A DNA stretch of 64,000 nt from Providencia rettgeri (lineage in GTDB: Bacteria > Pseudomonadota > Gammaproteobacteria > Enterobacterales > Enterobacteriaceae), in contig NZ_CP017671.1 in NCBI RefSeq assembly GCF_001874625.1, positions 3,968,001 to 4,032,000 of the forward strand, read 5' to 3'. The translations under genes were made by a program, and so were the position numbers. Positions 19,304 to 28,155 of this stretch are shown here, in pieces. The first letter of the stretch is position 1, and the number at the start of each line of letters is the position of its first letter. The notes under the pieces are model-generated. The model saw only the letters and a list, made by a program, of their open reading frames with translations. It searched no databases and was not told the origin of the DNA.

Positions 19304-19699
19304 ATGAAAAATTTAGAAAATGGTGCGATATTATTGGCTCGTATCATGATGCCAATCCTATTTATTGTCGCTGGGTACGGGAAACTAGGTGATGCTTATG
19401 CAGGAACACAACAATATATGCAAGCAATGGGCGTCCCTGGGTTTTTATTACCTTTAACCATTTTATTAGAATTTGGCGGCGGCTTAGCAATCCTATTTGG
19501 TTTCTTAACCAGAACTGTTGCCTTGTTTACAGCAGGCTTTACTGTACTAACAGCATTGCTGTTCCACATTGACTTTAGTGTTGCACCAAACAGCCTAATG
19601 TTTATGAAGAACTTCACGATTGCGGGCGGCTTCTTACTGTTAGCAGTCACTGGTCCGGGTAAATTTAGTATCGACCATTTATTAAATAAAAAATGGTAA
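19304..19699 (+). CDS. yqjF: DoxX-family membrane protein YqjF
   Basis: A 131-residue four-helix DoxX-family inner-membrane protein (ILLARIMMPILFIVAGYGKL, EFGGGLAILFGFLTRTVALF). The ATG at 19304 follows GGAGAG at good spacing and gives the family length; the open frame extends back to 19199 without a ribosome site. In E. coli yqjF is activated by the LysR regulator YhaJ, and here yhaJ lies just beyond the terminator on the other strand. Function is unknown, possibly quinone-linked redox stress. Confidence 0.9.
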   Translation: MKNLENGAILLARIMMPILFIVAGYGKLGDAYAGTQQYMQAMGVPGFLLPLTILLEFGGGLAILFGFLTRTVALFTAGFTVLTALLFHIDFSVAPNSLMFMKNFTIAGGFLLLAVTGPGKFSIDHLLNKKW

Positions 19700-19752
19700 C
19701 TCCGATTTCATTATCACCCTTGTGAATTTATTTGATTTTTTTGTCCAATTTA

Positions 19753-19778
19753 TACCTCCTTCGGGAGGTATTTTTTTA
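19753..19778 (+). terminator. Intrinsic terminator after yqjF
   Basis: Tight hairpin TACCTCC-TTCG-GGAGGTA followed by TTTTTTTAT, 53 bp downstream of the yqjF stop codon. Confidence 0.9.
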
Positions 19779-19814
19779 TCTAAAATAAAGGTATTGAATC
19801 AGTGAAGAGAAAAT

Positions 19815-19930
19815 CACTTAGTGAGGTGTCCTCGGTAGGCAGCAAATTGAGTCATCCCGTGAGCATACATAAGTATGTGACTCGGGTGACTCAATGAAAC
19901 CAACACCCCTACGGCTCAAAATATAACGAG
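19815..19930. repeat. ERIC-like intergenic repeat between yqjF and yhaJ
   Basis: A roughly 115-bp imperfect palindrome with the ERIC centre: GAGCATACATAAGTATGTGAC flanked by GAGTCATCCCG and CGGGTGACTC. It shares this core with the repeats at 26866, 31371, 31575 and 35285. Ends are approximate. Confidence 0.7.
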
Positions 19931-19931
19931 T

Positions 19932-20825
19932 TTACACCCTAAATAATTTGGGGATTTCTCGGAGACACCACGACTTAGCCTCCCCCATACTATCTCTGCG
20001 CCACGCCATAATAATATTCGTCTCATGACTAAATTCAGCCCCGACAACTTTTAAGCGCCCTTCTCGAATATCTTGTTCAACCATTGGATATGGCATAGTT
20101 GCCACCCCTAACCCTGCCAACAATGCATTTCGTTTATCTTCAATTGTCGATACTGTTAATCGCTGCTGTTTATCCAATAATTGTACGGTGATCACTGGGC
20201 GTTCTCGCGCAGTATCTGCAACCGCGATCCCTCGATATTTCACTCGTACCGCATCTGAAAGCGGCTCGGGTTCTTGATGAATAGGATGGTCAGGGCTCGC
20301 AACATAAATATGGTTAATGGTATATAACGATTTCGAGTTAATTTCAGATGAAGAACGAAAATGCATATCAGGGGCAATCACAATATCCGCTTTACCACTT
20401 TCAAGGCGTTCCCATGCCCCTGCTAACACCTCAGTAATTAATGATAATTGTGTTTCTGATTTCTCAGCCAAACGTTCAACCAGAGGAAATAATGACTGAG
20501 CTGGAATTAATGCTTCACACACTATTGTCAGGTGTGTTTCCCACCCTTTTGCTAAGGCCTCAGCATCCGAAGTCAATTTATCGGCCGCCTCAAGTAGAAT
20601 CCGTCCTCTATCCAGCAACATTCTACCGACATTGGTAAATTTGGTTCTATGTCCTGAACGGTCGAATAAAATGACATCGAGCTCTTCTTCTAATTTTTGC
20701 ATGGTATAACTAAGCGCGGAAGGTACTCGACCTAACTCTTCTGCCGCTGCTGCAAAGCTACCACGCCGGTCGATTGCATCCATCACCCTTAATGATTCAA
20801 GCGTTAATGCTCTCTCTTTACTCAT
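19932..20825 (-). CDS. yhaJ: LysR-family regulator YhaJ
   Basis: A 297-residue LysR-type transcription regulator. The N-terminal winged helix-turn-helix (residues 8-65: LESLRVMDAIDRRGSFAAAA, VPSALSYTMQKLEEELDVIL) is followed by a periplasmic-binding-like effector domain. Adjacent to and divergent from yhaK, as in E. coli, where YhaJ controls yqjF and responds to products of aromatic compounds. An ERIC-like repeat abuts its 3' end. Identity from overall sequence and synteny. Confidence 0.88.
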   Translation of the reverse strand: MSKERALTLESLRVMDAIDRRGSFAAAAEELGRVPSALSYTMQKLEEELDVILFDRSGHRTKFTNVGRMLLDRGRILLEAADKLTSDAEALAKGWETHLTIVCEALIPAQSLFPLVERLAEKSETQLSLITEVLAGAWERLESGKADIVIAPDMHFRSSSEINSKSLYTINHIYVASPDHPIHQEPEPLSDAVRVKYRGIAVADTARERPVITVQLLDKQQRLTVSTIEDKRNALLAGLGVATMPYPMVEQDIREGRLKVVGAEFSHETNIIMAWRRDSMGEAKSWCLREIPKLFRV

Positions 20826-20948
20826 GACGTATCTCTTTCAGGAAATTTGAATAAAGGAAACAGATTAACTGGCTAACAATTCAACGTCCAGCTATTTATT
20901 ATAACAATATAGTATTAATTTATTAATTTTAGCTGAGGGGTAACCATT

Positions 20949-21656
20949 ATGATGACACTTAGACCCGCTAACCATTGTGGAAAAGCAGACTATGGTTGGC
21001 TACAAGCGCGTTACGCCTTCTCATTTGGCCACTACTTTGACCCTGACTTTATGGGTTTTAAAACCCTACGAGTGTTAAATCAAGAAGTTATTGCGCCACA
21101 AAACGCCTTACAACCTAGAATGTACCCTCATGTTGATATATTAAACATTATTCTTAAAGGGCATGCGCAATACCGTGATAGTCAAGGTAATACAATACAA
21201 GCCAGTGAAGGGGAATGTGTGCGTTTCTCACCCCGTTCAGACCTCAGCTATAGCGAGCAAAACATTTGCCCACAAACACCATTAACTCGCTTACAGCTTT
21301 GGTTAAATGCTTGCCCGCAACAAGAATCGCTTCCGTTACAAAAAATAGCGATTCAACAGGATGAAAACAAGCTCATTGCGTCACCTGATGGTCAAAATCA
21401 AAGCATTCAATTACGTCAACAAATTTGGATAAACCATATCCATCTGGAGCCCCAAGAATCAGCTTCCATGACATTAAAAGGTAACAATGCATTCCTGCAA
21501 TCCATACATGGCGGCGCAACTATACGCAGTCAGCAAGGTGAGAGTTTAATTATGGGCTGTAATGATGGCGTTTTTATCCAAAATGATAATGAAATCGTTA
21601 TTACAGCAGATAAATATTTTCGAGGGTTATTGATTGACCTCGGCGACCAAAGCTAA
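20949..21656 (+). CDS. yhaK: Pirin-like bicupin YhaK
   Basis: A 235-residue bicupin of the pirin family. The start RPANHCGKADYGWLQARYAF and the metal-ligand region YPHVDILNIILKGHAQYRDS match E. coli YhaK, a redox-sensitive cytoplasmic protein of unknown reaction. Divergent from yhaJ with 123 bp between them, a common arrangement of a LysR gene and its target. Two adjacent ATGs (20949, 20952) are possible starts. Confidence 0.9.
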   Translation: MMTLRPANHCGKADYGWLQARYAFSFGHYFDPDFMGFKTLRVLNQEVIAPQNALQPRMYPHVDILNIILKGHAQYRDSQGNTIQASEGECVRFSPRSDLSYSEQNICPQTPLTRLQLWLNACPQQESLPLQKIAIQQDENKLIASPDGQNQSIQLRQQIWINHIHLEPQESASMTLKGNNAFLQSIHGGATIRSQQGESLIMGCNDGVFIQNDNEIVITADKYFRGLLIDLGDQS

Positions 21657-21720
21657 ACCGTTTTTTATAGCTATCTCAACATCATATTCTTTCCTTTAAG
21701 ACTCAATTTTTTTCAATATC

Positions 21721-21758
21721 ATGATTAAATTTGCGAACGGATTCGCAAATTTAATCAT
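21721..21758. repeat. Perfect 17-bp inverted repeat before the PRD regulator gene
   Basis: ATGATTAAATTTGCGAA and its exact complement are separated by CGGA (21738-21741). The hairpin lies 64 bp after yhaK and 113 bp before the regulator gene. It lacks a good T-run, so it may be a weak terminator or, more likely given its perfection, a protein-binding operator. Confidence 0.7.
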
Positions 21759-21871
21759 TTACATGTCCTACATATTGACACCCTTATGATAGAGTCCTGC
21801 CATTAGAGAGAAAGAAAATACGTTCTTTTCTAACTCAAATACTTTTTGATTTTGATTTTAAAGGTGTTTTA

Positions 21872-23809
21872 GTGGCCCTATTTACGCAACAGCGACACAA
21901 CCAAATTTTTGCACAAATACTCAATGAGGTCGTTCCTCAAGATGAGCTAGCAAAACTTTGCTCAGTTTCAACACGAACCATTCGTTCAGATATCAATGAA
22001 ATCAATGAATTGATTCAGGAATATAGCGCACACATTGTGTATGAACGTGGTCATGGTTATCGGTTAAAAATTGAGGATGAAGCCCTGTTTGCCACTTTCA
22101 CCAAGCAAACTGAAGAGGAAAATAGCATTCCTCGTACGAGCAAAGAACGCATTGACGCCTTGCTTCTCAAATTACTAATGCAATCCCTGCCAGTAAAGCT
22201 TGATGATATCGCTGAAGAATGGTTTATCAGTCGAGGTACTTTACAGCAAGACATGGGAGCGGTCAGGGAACAATTACATAAATATCAAATTTCATTAGAA
22301 AGTATTCCCCATCAAGGTATTCGGTTAAATGGTAGTGAATGGGCCGTTCGTGCTTGCATGACCGAAACGTTATGGCGCCGATATTCCGCACAGTTAACCC
22401 CAGACTTAACGTCTTTCCGCCCTGATTGCCTTGATAATTTAGACCTAACATATATTGACAAAGTCCTACATAACAGTATGAATCGGTTCGATATTCGTAT
22501 TAGCAATGAAGGCCATTTGTACCTTGTTTTTAATTGTGCTGTAACTATTTTGCGTATTACTCGCGGCCATGAACTAACGACAACGGTAAAAAATGATGAT
22601 AGCGAAGAAGTGATCCGCAAGGCATGTGATGAAATATCGAAAGGCCTAATTTACTTTCTTGGCAATGACCTTTCAGGGGCTGAGCTCAGTTACCTACACG
22701 ATCAAATCATAGCTCAACGCATTAGCAATCAAGACCCGAGCAGCCAAAAAGTAGGGAGCCACAATGAATTATCCGAATATATTTTAAGCTATATCAACGA
22801 GTTATATAACTACGATTTGCGTAATGATGAAAAACTTAAAAAAGACCTCAACACTCATCTTGCTGCGCTAATCACCCGCCTGCAATACCATATTTCTACG
22901 CCAAATCCATTACTCTCTGATATTAAACAATATTATCCTTTTGCTTACGATGTCACCTTAAGTGCTTTAACGAGTGCAAGTAAGCAATTACTTCCCCACC
23001 CTATTAACGAAGACGAATTAGGTTATTTAGCCGTACATATTGGGGTTAGCCTTGAGCGAAATTACGGTGCAGGTTCAATTCGCCAGACCGAGGTACTCGT
23101 AGTCACTGATGCAGGGAACTCAACCTTCCGAGTCGTTGAATCAAAAATTATGCGTGAATTTCCACAACTTAAATTTAGTCGGGGCTTAACACTGCAAGAA
23201 TATGAATCGCTAAATGAAGTTACGGAAGATTTTGTCATTACTACAGTTCGTGTTTCGGAAAAAAATAAACCCGTCATCAAAATCGCGCCTTTTCCTACAC
23301 CTTACCAGCTAGAGCAAGTGGGCCGCCTTGCCATGGTAGACCAAACACGCCCCTACATCATTGAACGCTTCTTTGATGAACGCTTTTTTATGGTCGTTAA
23401 CGAAAAAATTAGCCAAGCAGAGTTATTTCAAACCGTGTGCCATAAATTACAACGGGAAGGTTATGTCACTTCAGATTTCTATCCTTCTTTGCAAGAACGC
23501 GAATCCATTGTTTCCACGTTACTTGGGGAAGGGATTGCACTGCCGCATTCATTAGGGTTATTGGCGAATAAAACCGTCGTTGCCACTGTCGTTGCTCCAC
23601 AAGGTATTGAATGGAATAAAGAAACGAAAGAAAACGCTTATGTCATTTTTCTATTGGCTATCAGCAAAGCGGATTATGAAGAAGCCATGGCAATCTATGA
23701 TTTATTCGTCACCTTTGTGAAGGAAAAAACCACTCGCCGCCTAATAGGCGTCAAAAACTTTAATGAATTCCAAGTGATCGCTAAAGATAGCCTAGCGCGA
23801 ATTCTTTAG
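21872..23809 (+). CDS. PRD-containing transcription regulator with EIIA domain
   Basis: A 645-residue regulator of the MtlR/BglG-like DNA-binding PRD class. The order is an N-terminal HTH (CSVSTRTIRSDINEINELI), a second HTH (IAEEWFISRGTLQQDMGAVR), two PTS regulation domains (about residues 185-295 and 300-410; PRD2 has LGYLAVHIGVSLER), an EIIB-like domain (VLVVTDAGNSTFRVVESKI) and a C-terminal EIIA type 2 domain with the phosphorylatable histidine in GEGIALPHSLG. The EIIB-like loop lacks the usual cysteine. The start codon appears to be GTG at 21872 (shown as M). It probably controls the operon at 24294 in response to PTS phosphorylation. Confidence 0.88.
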   Translation: MALFTQQRHNQIFAQILNEVVPQDELAKLCSVSTRTIRSDINEINELIQEYSAHIVYERGHGYRLKIEDEALFATFTKQTEEENSIPRTSKERIDALLLKLLMQSLPVKLDDIAEEWFISRGTLQQDMGAVREQLHKYQISLESIPHQGIRLNGSEWAVRACMTETLWRRYSAQLTPDLTSFRPDCLDNLDLTYIDKVLHNSMNRFDIRISNEGHLYLVFNCAVTILRITRGHELTTTVKNDDSEEVIRKACDEISKGLIYFLGNDLSGAELSYLHDQIIAQRISNQDPSSQKVGSHNELSEYILSYINELYNYDLRNDEKLKKDLNTHLAALITRLQYHISTPNPLLSDIKQYYPFAYDVTLSALTSASKQLLPHPINEDELGYLAVHIGVSLERNYGAGSIRQTEVLVVTDAGNSTFRVVESKIMREFPQLKFSRGLTLQEYESLNEVTEDFVITTVRVSEKNKPVIKIAPFPTPYQLEQVGRLAMVDQTRPYIIERFFDERFFMVVNEKISQAELFQTVCHKLQREGYVTSDFYPSLQERESIVSTLLGEGIALPHSLGLLANKTVVATVVAPQGIEWNKETKENAYVIFLLAISKADYEEAMAIYDLFVTFVKEKTTRRLIGVKNFNEFQVIAKDSLARIL

Positions 23810-23821
23810 GTTAAGAGCAAC

Positions 23822-24196
23822 TTCCACTTAGTAATGGAAAAATGATGATTGATGGTTTTTACGTGATCCTAACCACAACTCCACCAAATGTTTTCCTATC
23901 CAAAACTGGTGATTTTACACGCTAAATGGCTAAGTGGAAGTCATTATCAGATACATTAGATGGCTTCCATTTAGAGTTTCCACTTTACCCTCCGATTCTA
24001 TTTTCCATTTCCACTTGTTTATAAAAAATCATATCTATTTGATAGATATAAAATTTTAAAGAAAACCCCATAATTTAATTATTCAACAATAGTTGATAAA
24101 CATCCGTTTTTTTCCACTTATTTTCCAAATGGTCTAAAAAACGAACCATTCTTGTAAGTTCTAACTTCCAAATAATTTCCACTTATAAGTGGAAAT
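23822..24196 (+). promoter_or_regulatory. Cluster of TTCCACTTA operator half-sites before the DUF4310-4312 operon
   Basis: The 484-bp gap between regulator and operon (23810-24293) holds no gene but many copies of one motif: TTCCACTTA at 23822 and 24112, its complement TAAGTGGAA at 23931, near-matches at 23965 (TTCCATTTA), 23978 (TTCCACTTT) and 24009 (TTCCACTTG), and a perfect 22-bp palindrome at 24175-24196 made of two head-to-head copies (half ATTTCCACTTA). Repetition of this kind marks binding sites of a multimeric regulator, most simply the PRD protein just upstream. The last 100 bp should contain the promoter. Confidence 0.75.
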
Positions 24197-24293
24197 TCAT
24201 TGCCTGCAAAAATGAGTATGGACGTATTAAGGTATTAAGCATGAAGGAACAGAGTGGTCTAACTTGCAATATTACTTTGGATTTTAAATAGTT

Positions 24294-24632
24294 ATGAGTG
24301 AATCAGTTGTAGTTTTTAAGATGTTAGAACATAACCTCGATATCGATGAGGTGACACAAAAACTGCTGGCAGTGATTACTGACTGGCTCAAGCAGGAGGA
24401 CTGCTACACTACAGATGTACAACAACAAATGTTGCAATCTCACTTACGAGCCATGGTGGCAAGAGCAAAAACGGGTGAAGCCTTACCAGAAATCGATATC
24501 AGCCTGTTTGACGAAATATCAGCACATTCAATTGCACTAGCACAACGCGTTGTCGACACGTTACCCGGCTTGGCACAAGAAGAGACCTATTTACTCTCTG
24601 TTCACTTTGAAGTCGCTCGCGCGAATGATTAA
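24294..24632 (+). CDS. Small PRD-domain protein
   Basis: A 112-residue protein that consists of a single PTS regulation domain: a helical bundle with SHLRAMVARAKTGEALPEID in the position of the first conserved histidine motif and TYLLSVHFEVAR in that of the second. It has no DNA-binding part. As first gene of the operon it may titrate or modulate the full-length PRD regulator or sense PTS phosphorylation. Small PRD proteins accompany SFCGS/DUF431x genes in other enterobacteria, which supports the call. Confidence 0.8.
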   Translation: MSESVVVFKMLEHNLDIDEVTQKLLAVITDWLKQEDCYTTDVQQQMLQSHLRAMVARAKTGEALPEIDISLFDEISAHSIALAQRVVDTLPGLAQEETYLLSVHFEVARAND

Positions 24633-24664
24633 TTTTTAACATTGTAGAATTTGGAGAATATTTT

Positions 24665-25030
24665 ATGAAACAGATGGTTGTTGTTATCGGAGATCGCTTA
24701 GGTAAAGGCCAAAAAGTGGCTGCAGGTGTGGAAGCTGCGGGTGGTAAAGCCATTGTCGTTCCTGGTGTTGCTGCGGATATGAAACTCGGTGATGTTATGA
24801 ATGCAGAGCAAGCCGATTTAGGTATCTCTTTTTGTGGTAGCGGCGGCGCAGGCGCTATTACCGCTCAAACTAAATATGGTTACAAAGCTCGTTATGGGAT
24901 GCGTTCTATCGAAGAGGGAGAGACCGCCATTGCGGATGGTTGCAACGTGCTAGGTTTTGGTTTTATGGACAAGGAAGAGTTAGGTGAGCGCTTAGTTAAA
25001 GCTTTTAATAAAAAATACGGCAACGCTTAA
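24665..25030 (+). CDS. Glycine-rich SFCGS-family protein
   Basis: A 121-residue soluble protein with the family-naming motif in ADLGISFCGSGGAGAITAQT (Cys about residue 58). The N-terminal VVVIGDRLGKGQKVAAGVEA looks like an alpha/beta nucleotide- or sugar-phosphate-binding fold of the YhfU/DUF2620 type. The conserved cysteine beside a glycine loop invites comparison with the phosphorylated cysteine of PTS EIIB subunits, but the placement in the chain differs and this is speculation. Co-transcribed with the membrane proteins downstream; overlaps the next start by one base. Confidence 0.8.
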   Translation: MKQMVVVIGDRLGKGQKVAAGVEAAGGKAIVVPGVAADMKLGDVMNAEQADLGISFCGSGGAGAITAQTKYGYKARYGMRSIEEGETAIADGCNVLGFGFMDKEELGERLVKAFNKKYGNA

Positions 25031-25326
25031 TGAAAAAATCTATCGAAACGGTTGTACGGGTAACAGGGCAAGGCGATACCAAACAAAAAGCCATTGCTGA
25101 CGCCTTAAATTCAATTCAAAAAACCGTACTGAAAAACAATACAGATATCATCCTGCGGATAGAACCAAAGGATGTTGAGGTTGTTAGTGCTCACTCACAA
25201 TCGCGAACAGAAAAGTTTCTTTTTATCTTTTTGCCACGCAAGCGTGAACATTTTCGTGTTGTACTCGACGTTTCGCTGGATGTCACCTTACTTTCTGTCA
25301 ACGAAATACCATTTACAGAACAATAA
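25030..25326 (+). CDS. DUF4312-family protein
   Basis: A 98-residue protein with an alpha/beta pattern (ETVVRVTGQGDTKQKAIADA, then two beta-rich halves) and no membrane segment. It matches my recollection of DUF4312, always found with SFCGS, DUF4311 and DUF4310 proteins, so it is likely a soluble subunit of the same transporter. Its ATG shares one base with the preceding stop codon (TAATG). No catalytic residues can be named. Confidence 0.75.
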   Translation: MKKSIETVVRVTGQGDTKQKAIADALNSIQKTVLKNNTDIILRIEPKDVEVVSAHSQSRTEKFLFIFLPRKREHFRVVLDVSLDVTLLSVNEIPFTEQ

Positions 25327-25352
25327 TAGCAATCAGGTCTGGAGTTAATTCC

Positions 25353-26144
25353 ATGAGTGAAACTGCATCTTTTTTAGAAATATTGGGCATGTCCCTAATT
25401 ATCGGTGGGCTCTGCGGCTTCGGTTTAGGAGCCGGGGCAGCGCGGATGTTCCACGCACCAACCGTACAAGGTATGGGGGCATTTCGTACTTTGGGTGAAC
25501 TTAACGCCTGTGAAGGCGACCCAGCTTCACACTTTTCTTTCGGCTTAGGGTTCTTCTTTAACGCATGGGCTTCATCTGTTGCAGCTGGTGCATTTACCCA
25601 AGATGTCGACCACCGCATCATCCCAAACTGGGGCGCGGCCGCATTGTTAACCAAAAACCGCAGCGTAGCAGACACACTGCATAACCCGAAAAAAATGGCG
25701 ATTGCTTGTGCCATTATCGGTGCGGTCGTGGTTGCGTTCTTAAATACCACCGCCTCTGCTGTTCCAGCGGCATTACAAACCACGGCGGTCAATGTATTAG
25801 TCCCCGCCGCTAACTTACTCGTCAACACCGTAATGCCAGTCATTTTCTGGTTAGCTGCGATGGATGCGGGCCGTCGTTCCGGTTTCTGGGCCACCCTATT
25901 TGGAGGCTGCGCACAGTTAATTATGGGTAACGCTATCCCTGGTTTAGTTTTAGGTATCTTGATTGGTAAAGGTGTTGATGACAACGGTTGGAACCGTATC
26001 ACTCGTACTATGATGATCACTGTCGTGTTGTTGTTTGTATTAAGTGGTTTCTTCCGTGAGTTTGACCTGAAGATGATCACCTCCTTCAACCTAGATAAAC
26101 CATTATGGCTTGAATACGTCCACGGACTGCTAAGCGGGAAATAA
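25353..26144 (+). CDS. DUF4311-family integral membrane protein
   Basis: A 263-residue polytopic membrane protein with about six hydrophobic segments, many glycines and conserved-looking loops (TVQGMGAFRTLGELNACEGD, FTQDVDHRIIPNWGAAALL). It is paired with the DUF4310 gene 2 bp downstream, and together they are probably the membrane channel of an uptake system. Not a member of any transporter family I can identify with confidence. Start ATG 25353 follows GGAG at 25340-25343. Confidence 0.8.
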   Translation: MSETASFLEILGMSLIIGGLCGFGLGAGAARMFHAPTVQGMGAFRTLGELNACEGDPASHFSFGLGFFFNAWASSVAAGAFTQDVDHRIIPNWGAAALLTKNRSVADTLHNPKKMAIACAIIGAVVVAFLNTTASAVPAALQTTAVNVLVPAANLLVNTVMPVIFWLAAMDAGRRSGFWATLFGGCAQLIMGNAIPGLVLGILIGKGVDDNGWNRITRTMMITVVLLFVLSGFFREFDLKMITSFNLDKPLWLEYVHGLLSGK

Positions 26145-26146
26145 TC

Positions 26147-26797
26147 ATGACAACTGAAATTAACAAACAAGATTTTTGGTACGCTGAATGGTCCTTCCCA
26201 ATCTTTGTTGGGCTGTTATCCGCAGGGATCTTTGCAGGTACTCACATGTATGTCGTCTATGGCTTCGGAGCGTTTAACGAAGTGGCCTTCGTAGCCATGC
26301 TGCGTGCAGGGTTAGATACTGGTGTTTACGGTGCAGTAGCGGCTTTCGGTGCTAGCTTCCTATTCGCTCGGATCATTGAAGGCTCATTAGTCGGTATCTT
26401 AGATATCGGTGGCGCATTACAAACGGGGATTGGTCTAGGTGTTCCTGCTCTATTCTTAGCCGCGGGCTGGGATATTTTAGTGACCAACTTCTGGATGTCA
26501 CTGCTTACGGGTTTACTCCTTGGCGTGTTAATCGGTCTGTTAATCGTATTTGCACGTAAATTCACAATTGCCCAAGCCAACTCAACCTTCGGGGCTGATG
26601 TCATGATGGGTGCAGGTAACACATCAGGTCGATTCCTTGGGCCATTGATTATCCTTGCTGCAATGGCTGCATCCATCCCAATTGGTATTGGTTCTTTAAT
26701 CGGCGCATTGGTTTTCTATGTATGGCAAAAACCTGTTGCAGGCGGTGCAATTTTAGGTGCGATGTTATTCGGTTATTTCTTCCCAATCGCCGCTTAA
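26147..26797 (+). CDS. DUF4310-family integral membrane protein
   Basis: A 216-residue polytopic membrane protein, about six hydrophobic segments, glycine-rich (GALQTGIGLGVPALFLAAGW, FGADVMMGAGNTSGRFLGPL). It follows DUF4311 immediately and likely forms a heteromeric permease with it. The amidohydrolase gene follows after 218 bp that contain an ERIC-like repeat, the only large gap in the operon. Transport function is inferred from membrane topology and from the catabolic genes downstream. Confidence 0.8.
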   Translation: MTTEINKQDFWYAEWSFPIFVGLLSAGIFAGTHMYVVYGFGAFNEVAFVAMLRAGLDTGVYGAVAAFGASFLFARIIEGSLVGILDIGGALQTGIGLGVPALFLAAGWDILVTNFWMSLLTGLLLGVLIGLLIVFARKFTIAQANSTFGADVMMGAGNTSGRFLGPLIILAAMAASIPIGIGSLIGALVFYVWQKPVAGGAILGAMLFGYFFPIAA

Positions 26798-26865
26798 TCC
26801 GCATTCTCTCGGAATATAGGTTAACGAAAACGCTACGGTTTATATCATTTAGAACAAACAGTTAG

Positions 26866-26984
26866 ACATACTCTAAATAATTCAAATTGCAGCAAACGAC
26901 GATATCCCTAGGAGCATACACCAGTATGTGACTAGGGTAGTGAAACAACAGGCAACAACGCTGCGGTTTGAAGTATGACGAGTA
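26866..26984. repeat. ERIC-like repeat inside the DUF431x operon
   Basis: About 119 bp from ATACTCTAAATAATTC to GAAGTATGACGAGTAT, whose ends are inverted repeats; the centre reads TCCCTAGGAGCATACACCAG followed by TATGTGACTAGGG. It fills the gap between the DUF4310 gene and the amidohydrolase gene and could form an RNA hairpin that separates the two halves of the message. Confidence 0.75.
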
Positions 26985-27015
26985 TGACAAGCATCGAGTA
27001 TGAAGAAGGCAACTT

Positions 27016-28155
27016 ATGTACACTCTAATCATCAAACAAGCTAAACGTATCGATGGTGCAATTATCGATATTCTTATCAAAGATGGAAAAATCGACGCCG
27101 CAGGCCCAGAGCTGGCCAACAATCAACAAGCAGACAAAGTTATTGACCTGAAAGGAAAATGCTATGTAAGTGCGGGGTGGATCGACTCTCACGCACATTG
27201 TTTTGTTGAATCGCCTATCTACTTCGATGACCCCGACTTAGCAGGTGCTGCGGGTGGAGTCACCTCACTGGTTGATGCAGGTAGTGTAGGCGCTGATGAT
27301 GTTGATAAATTTTATCAACTCACCCAAAAATCGAAAACCAATGTCTTTTCTTTATTGAATATCTCTCGTATTGGCATCATTGCACAAAATGAACTGTCAG
27401 ATATGAACAATATCAATGAAACTTGCTTCCAAGAGGCCATTGAGCGCCATAATGGCTTCATTGTTGGTATGAAAGCGCGTATGAGCAAAAGCGTGGTGGG
27501 TGAAAACGGAATTACCCCTTTAATCAAAGCAAAAGAAATGCAGAAAAAACATCATCTCCCGCTAATGGTGCATATTGGTAATAACCCCCCAAATATTGAT
27601 GAAGTTGCCGATTTACTCACCCGTGGGGATATCATTACTCACTGCTTTAATGGCAAGCCAAATAAAATTTTAGGTGATGATGGCTACCTAAAACCCTCAA
27701 TTGCCAGAGCACTGGCGCGTGGTGTTATTTTAGACGTTGGTCATGGCGGCGAAAGCTTTAGCTTTAAAGTTGCAGAGCAAGCCATGCGTATTGGGACTTA
27801 TCCAGACATCATCAGTTCAGATATCTATCACCGAAACCGCGTAAATGGGCCAGTGTATAGCCTTGCTTTTGTAATGACGAAATTCCTCTGCATGGGCTTT
27901 AGTGCTGAGCAAGTTTTACGTTGTGTCACAGAAAAAGCTGCTGACTTGCTGTCACTTCCAGCGAAAGGCTATCTAAAACCGGGCTTCGATGCAGATATTA
28001 CGCTATTTGATTTAAAAGAAGAACCGACTGAACTCACTGATGCAGAAGGTGAACATCGCATAGGGACTCACCGCTTTGTTCCTATTGCCGCAATTGTCGG
28101 TGGAAAACATATTATTCATGCAGAAGGCGAATCTGAACATGCAATCAATCTATGA
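27016..28155 (+). CDS. Amidohydrolase/deacetylase-family metallohydrolase
   Basis: A 379-residue TIM-barrel amidohydrolase. Metal ligands are visible in order: GWIDSHAHCF (HxH), IVGMKARMS (candidate carboxylated lysine), LMVHIGN, DIITHCFNG and the aspartate in ISSDIYH. The composite beta-sandwich at both ends (ends with DADITLF) is typical of dihydroorotase-like and N-acyl-amino-acid/sugar deacetylases. Within this operon it probably removes an acyl group from, or opens, the imported compound before the ammonia lyase acts. The exact substrate is unknown. It overlaps the next gene by 17 bp. Confidence 0.85.
   Translation: MYTLIIKQAKRIDGAIIDILIKDGKIDAAGPELANNQQADKVIDLKGKCYVSAGWIDSHAHCFVESPIYFDDPDLAGAAGGVTSLVDAGSVGADDVDKFYQLTQKSKTNVFSLLNISRIGIIAQNELSDMNNINETCFQEAIERHNGFIVGMKARMSKSVVGENGITPLIKAKEMQKKHHLPLMVHIGNNPPNIDEVADLLTRGDIITHCFNGKPNKILGDDGYLKPSIARALARGVILDVGHGGESFSFKVAEQAMRIGTYPDIISSDIYHRNRVNGPVYSLAFVMTKFLCMGFSAEQVLRCVTEKAADLLSLPAKGYLKPGFDADITLFDLKEEPTELTDAEGEHRIGTHRFVPIAAIVGGKHIIHAEGESEHAINL

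Noticed and set aside
24272-24288. Sigma-54 promoter (TGGTCTAACTTGCA) before the PRD operon
   Set aside because: The GG and GC elements are 8 bases apart rather than the required 10, and the regulator lacks a sigma-54 activation domain.
25313-26170. 285-codon ORF on the minus strand
   Set aside because: Antisense shadow of the DUF4311 gene; the plus-strand frame has a ribosome site, membrane pattern and operon context.
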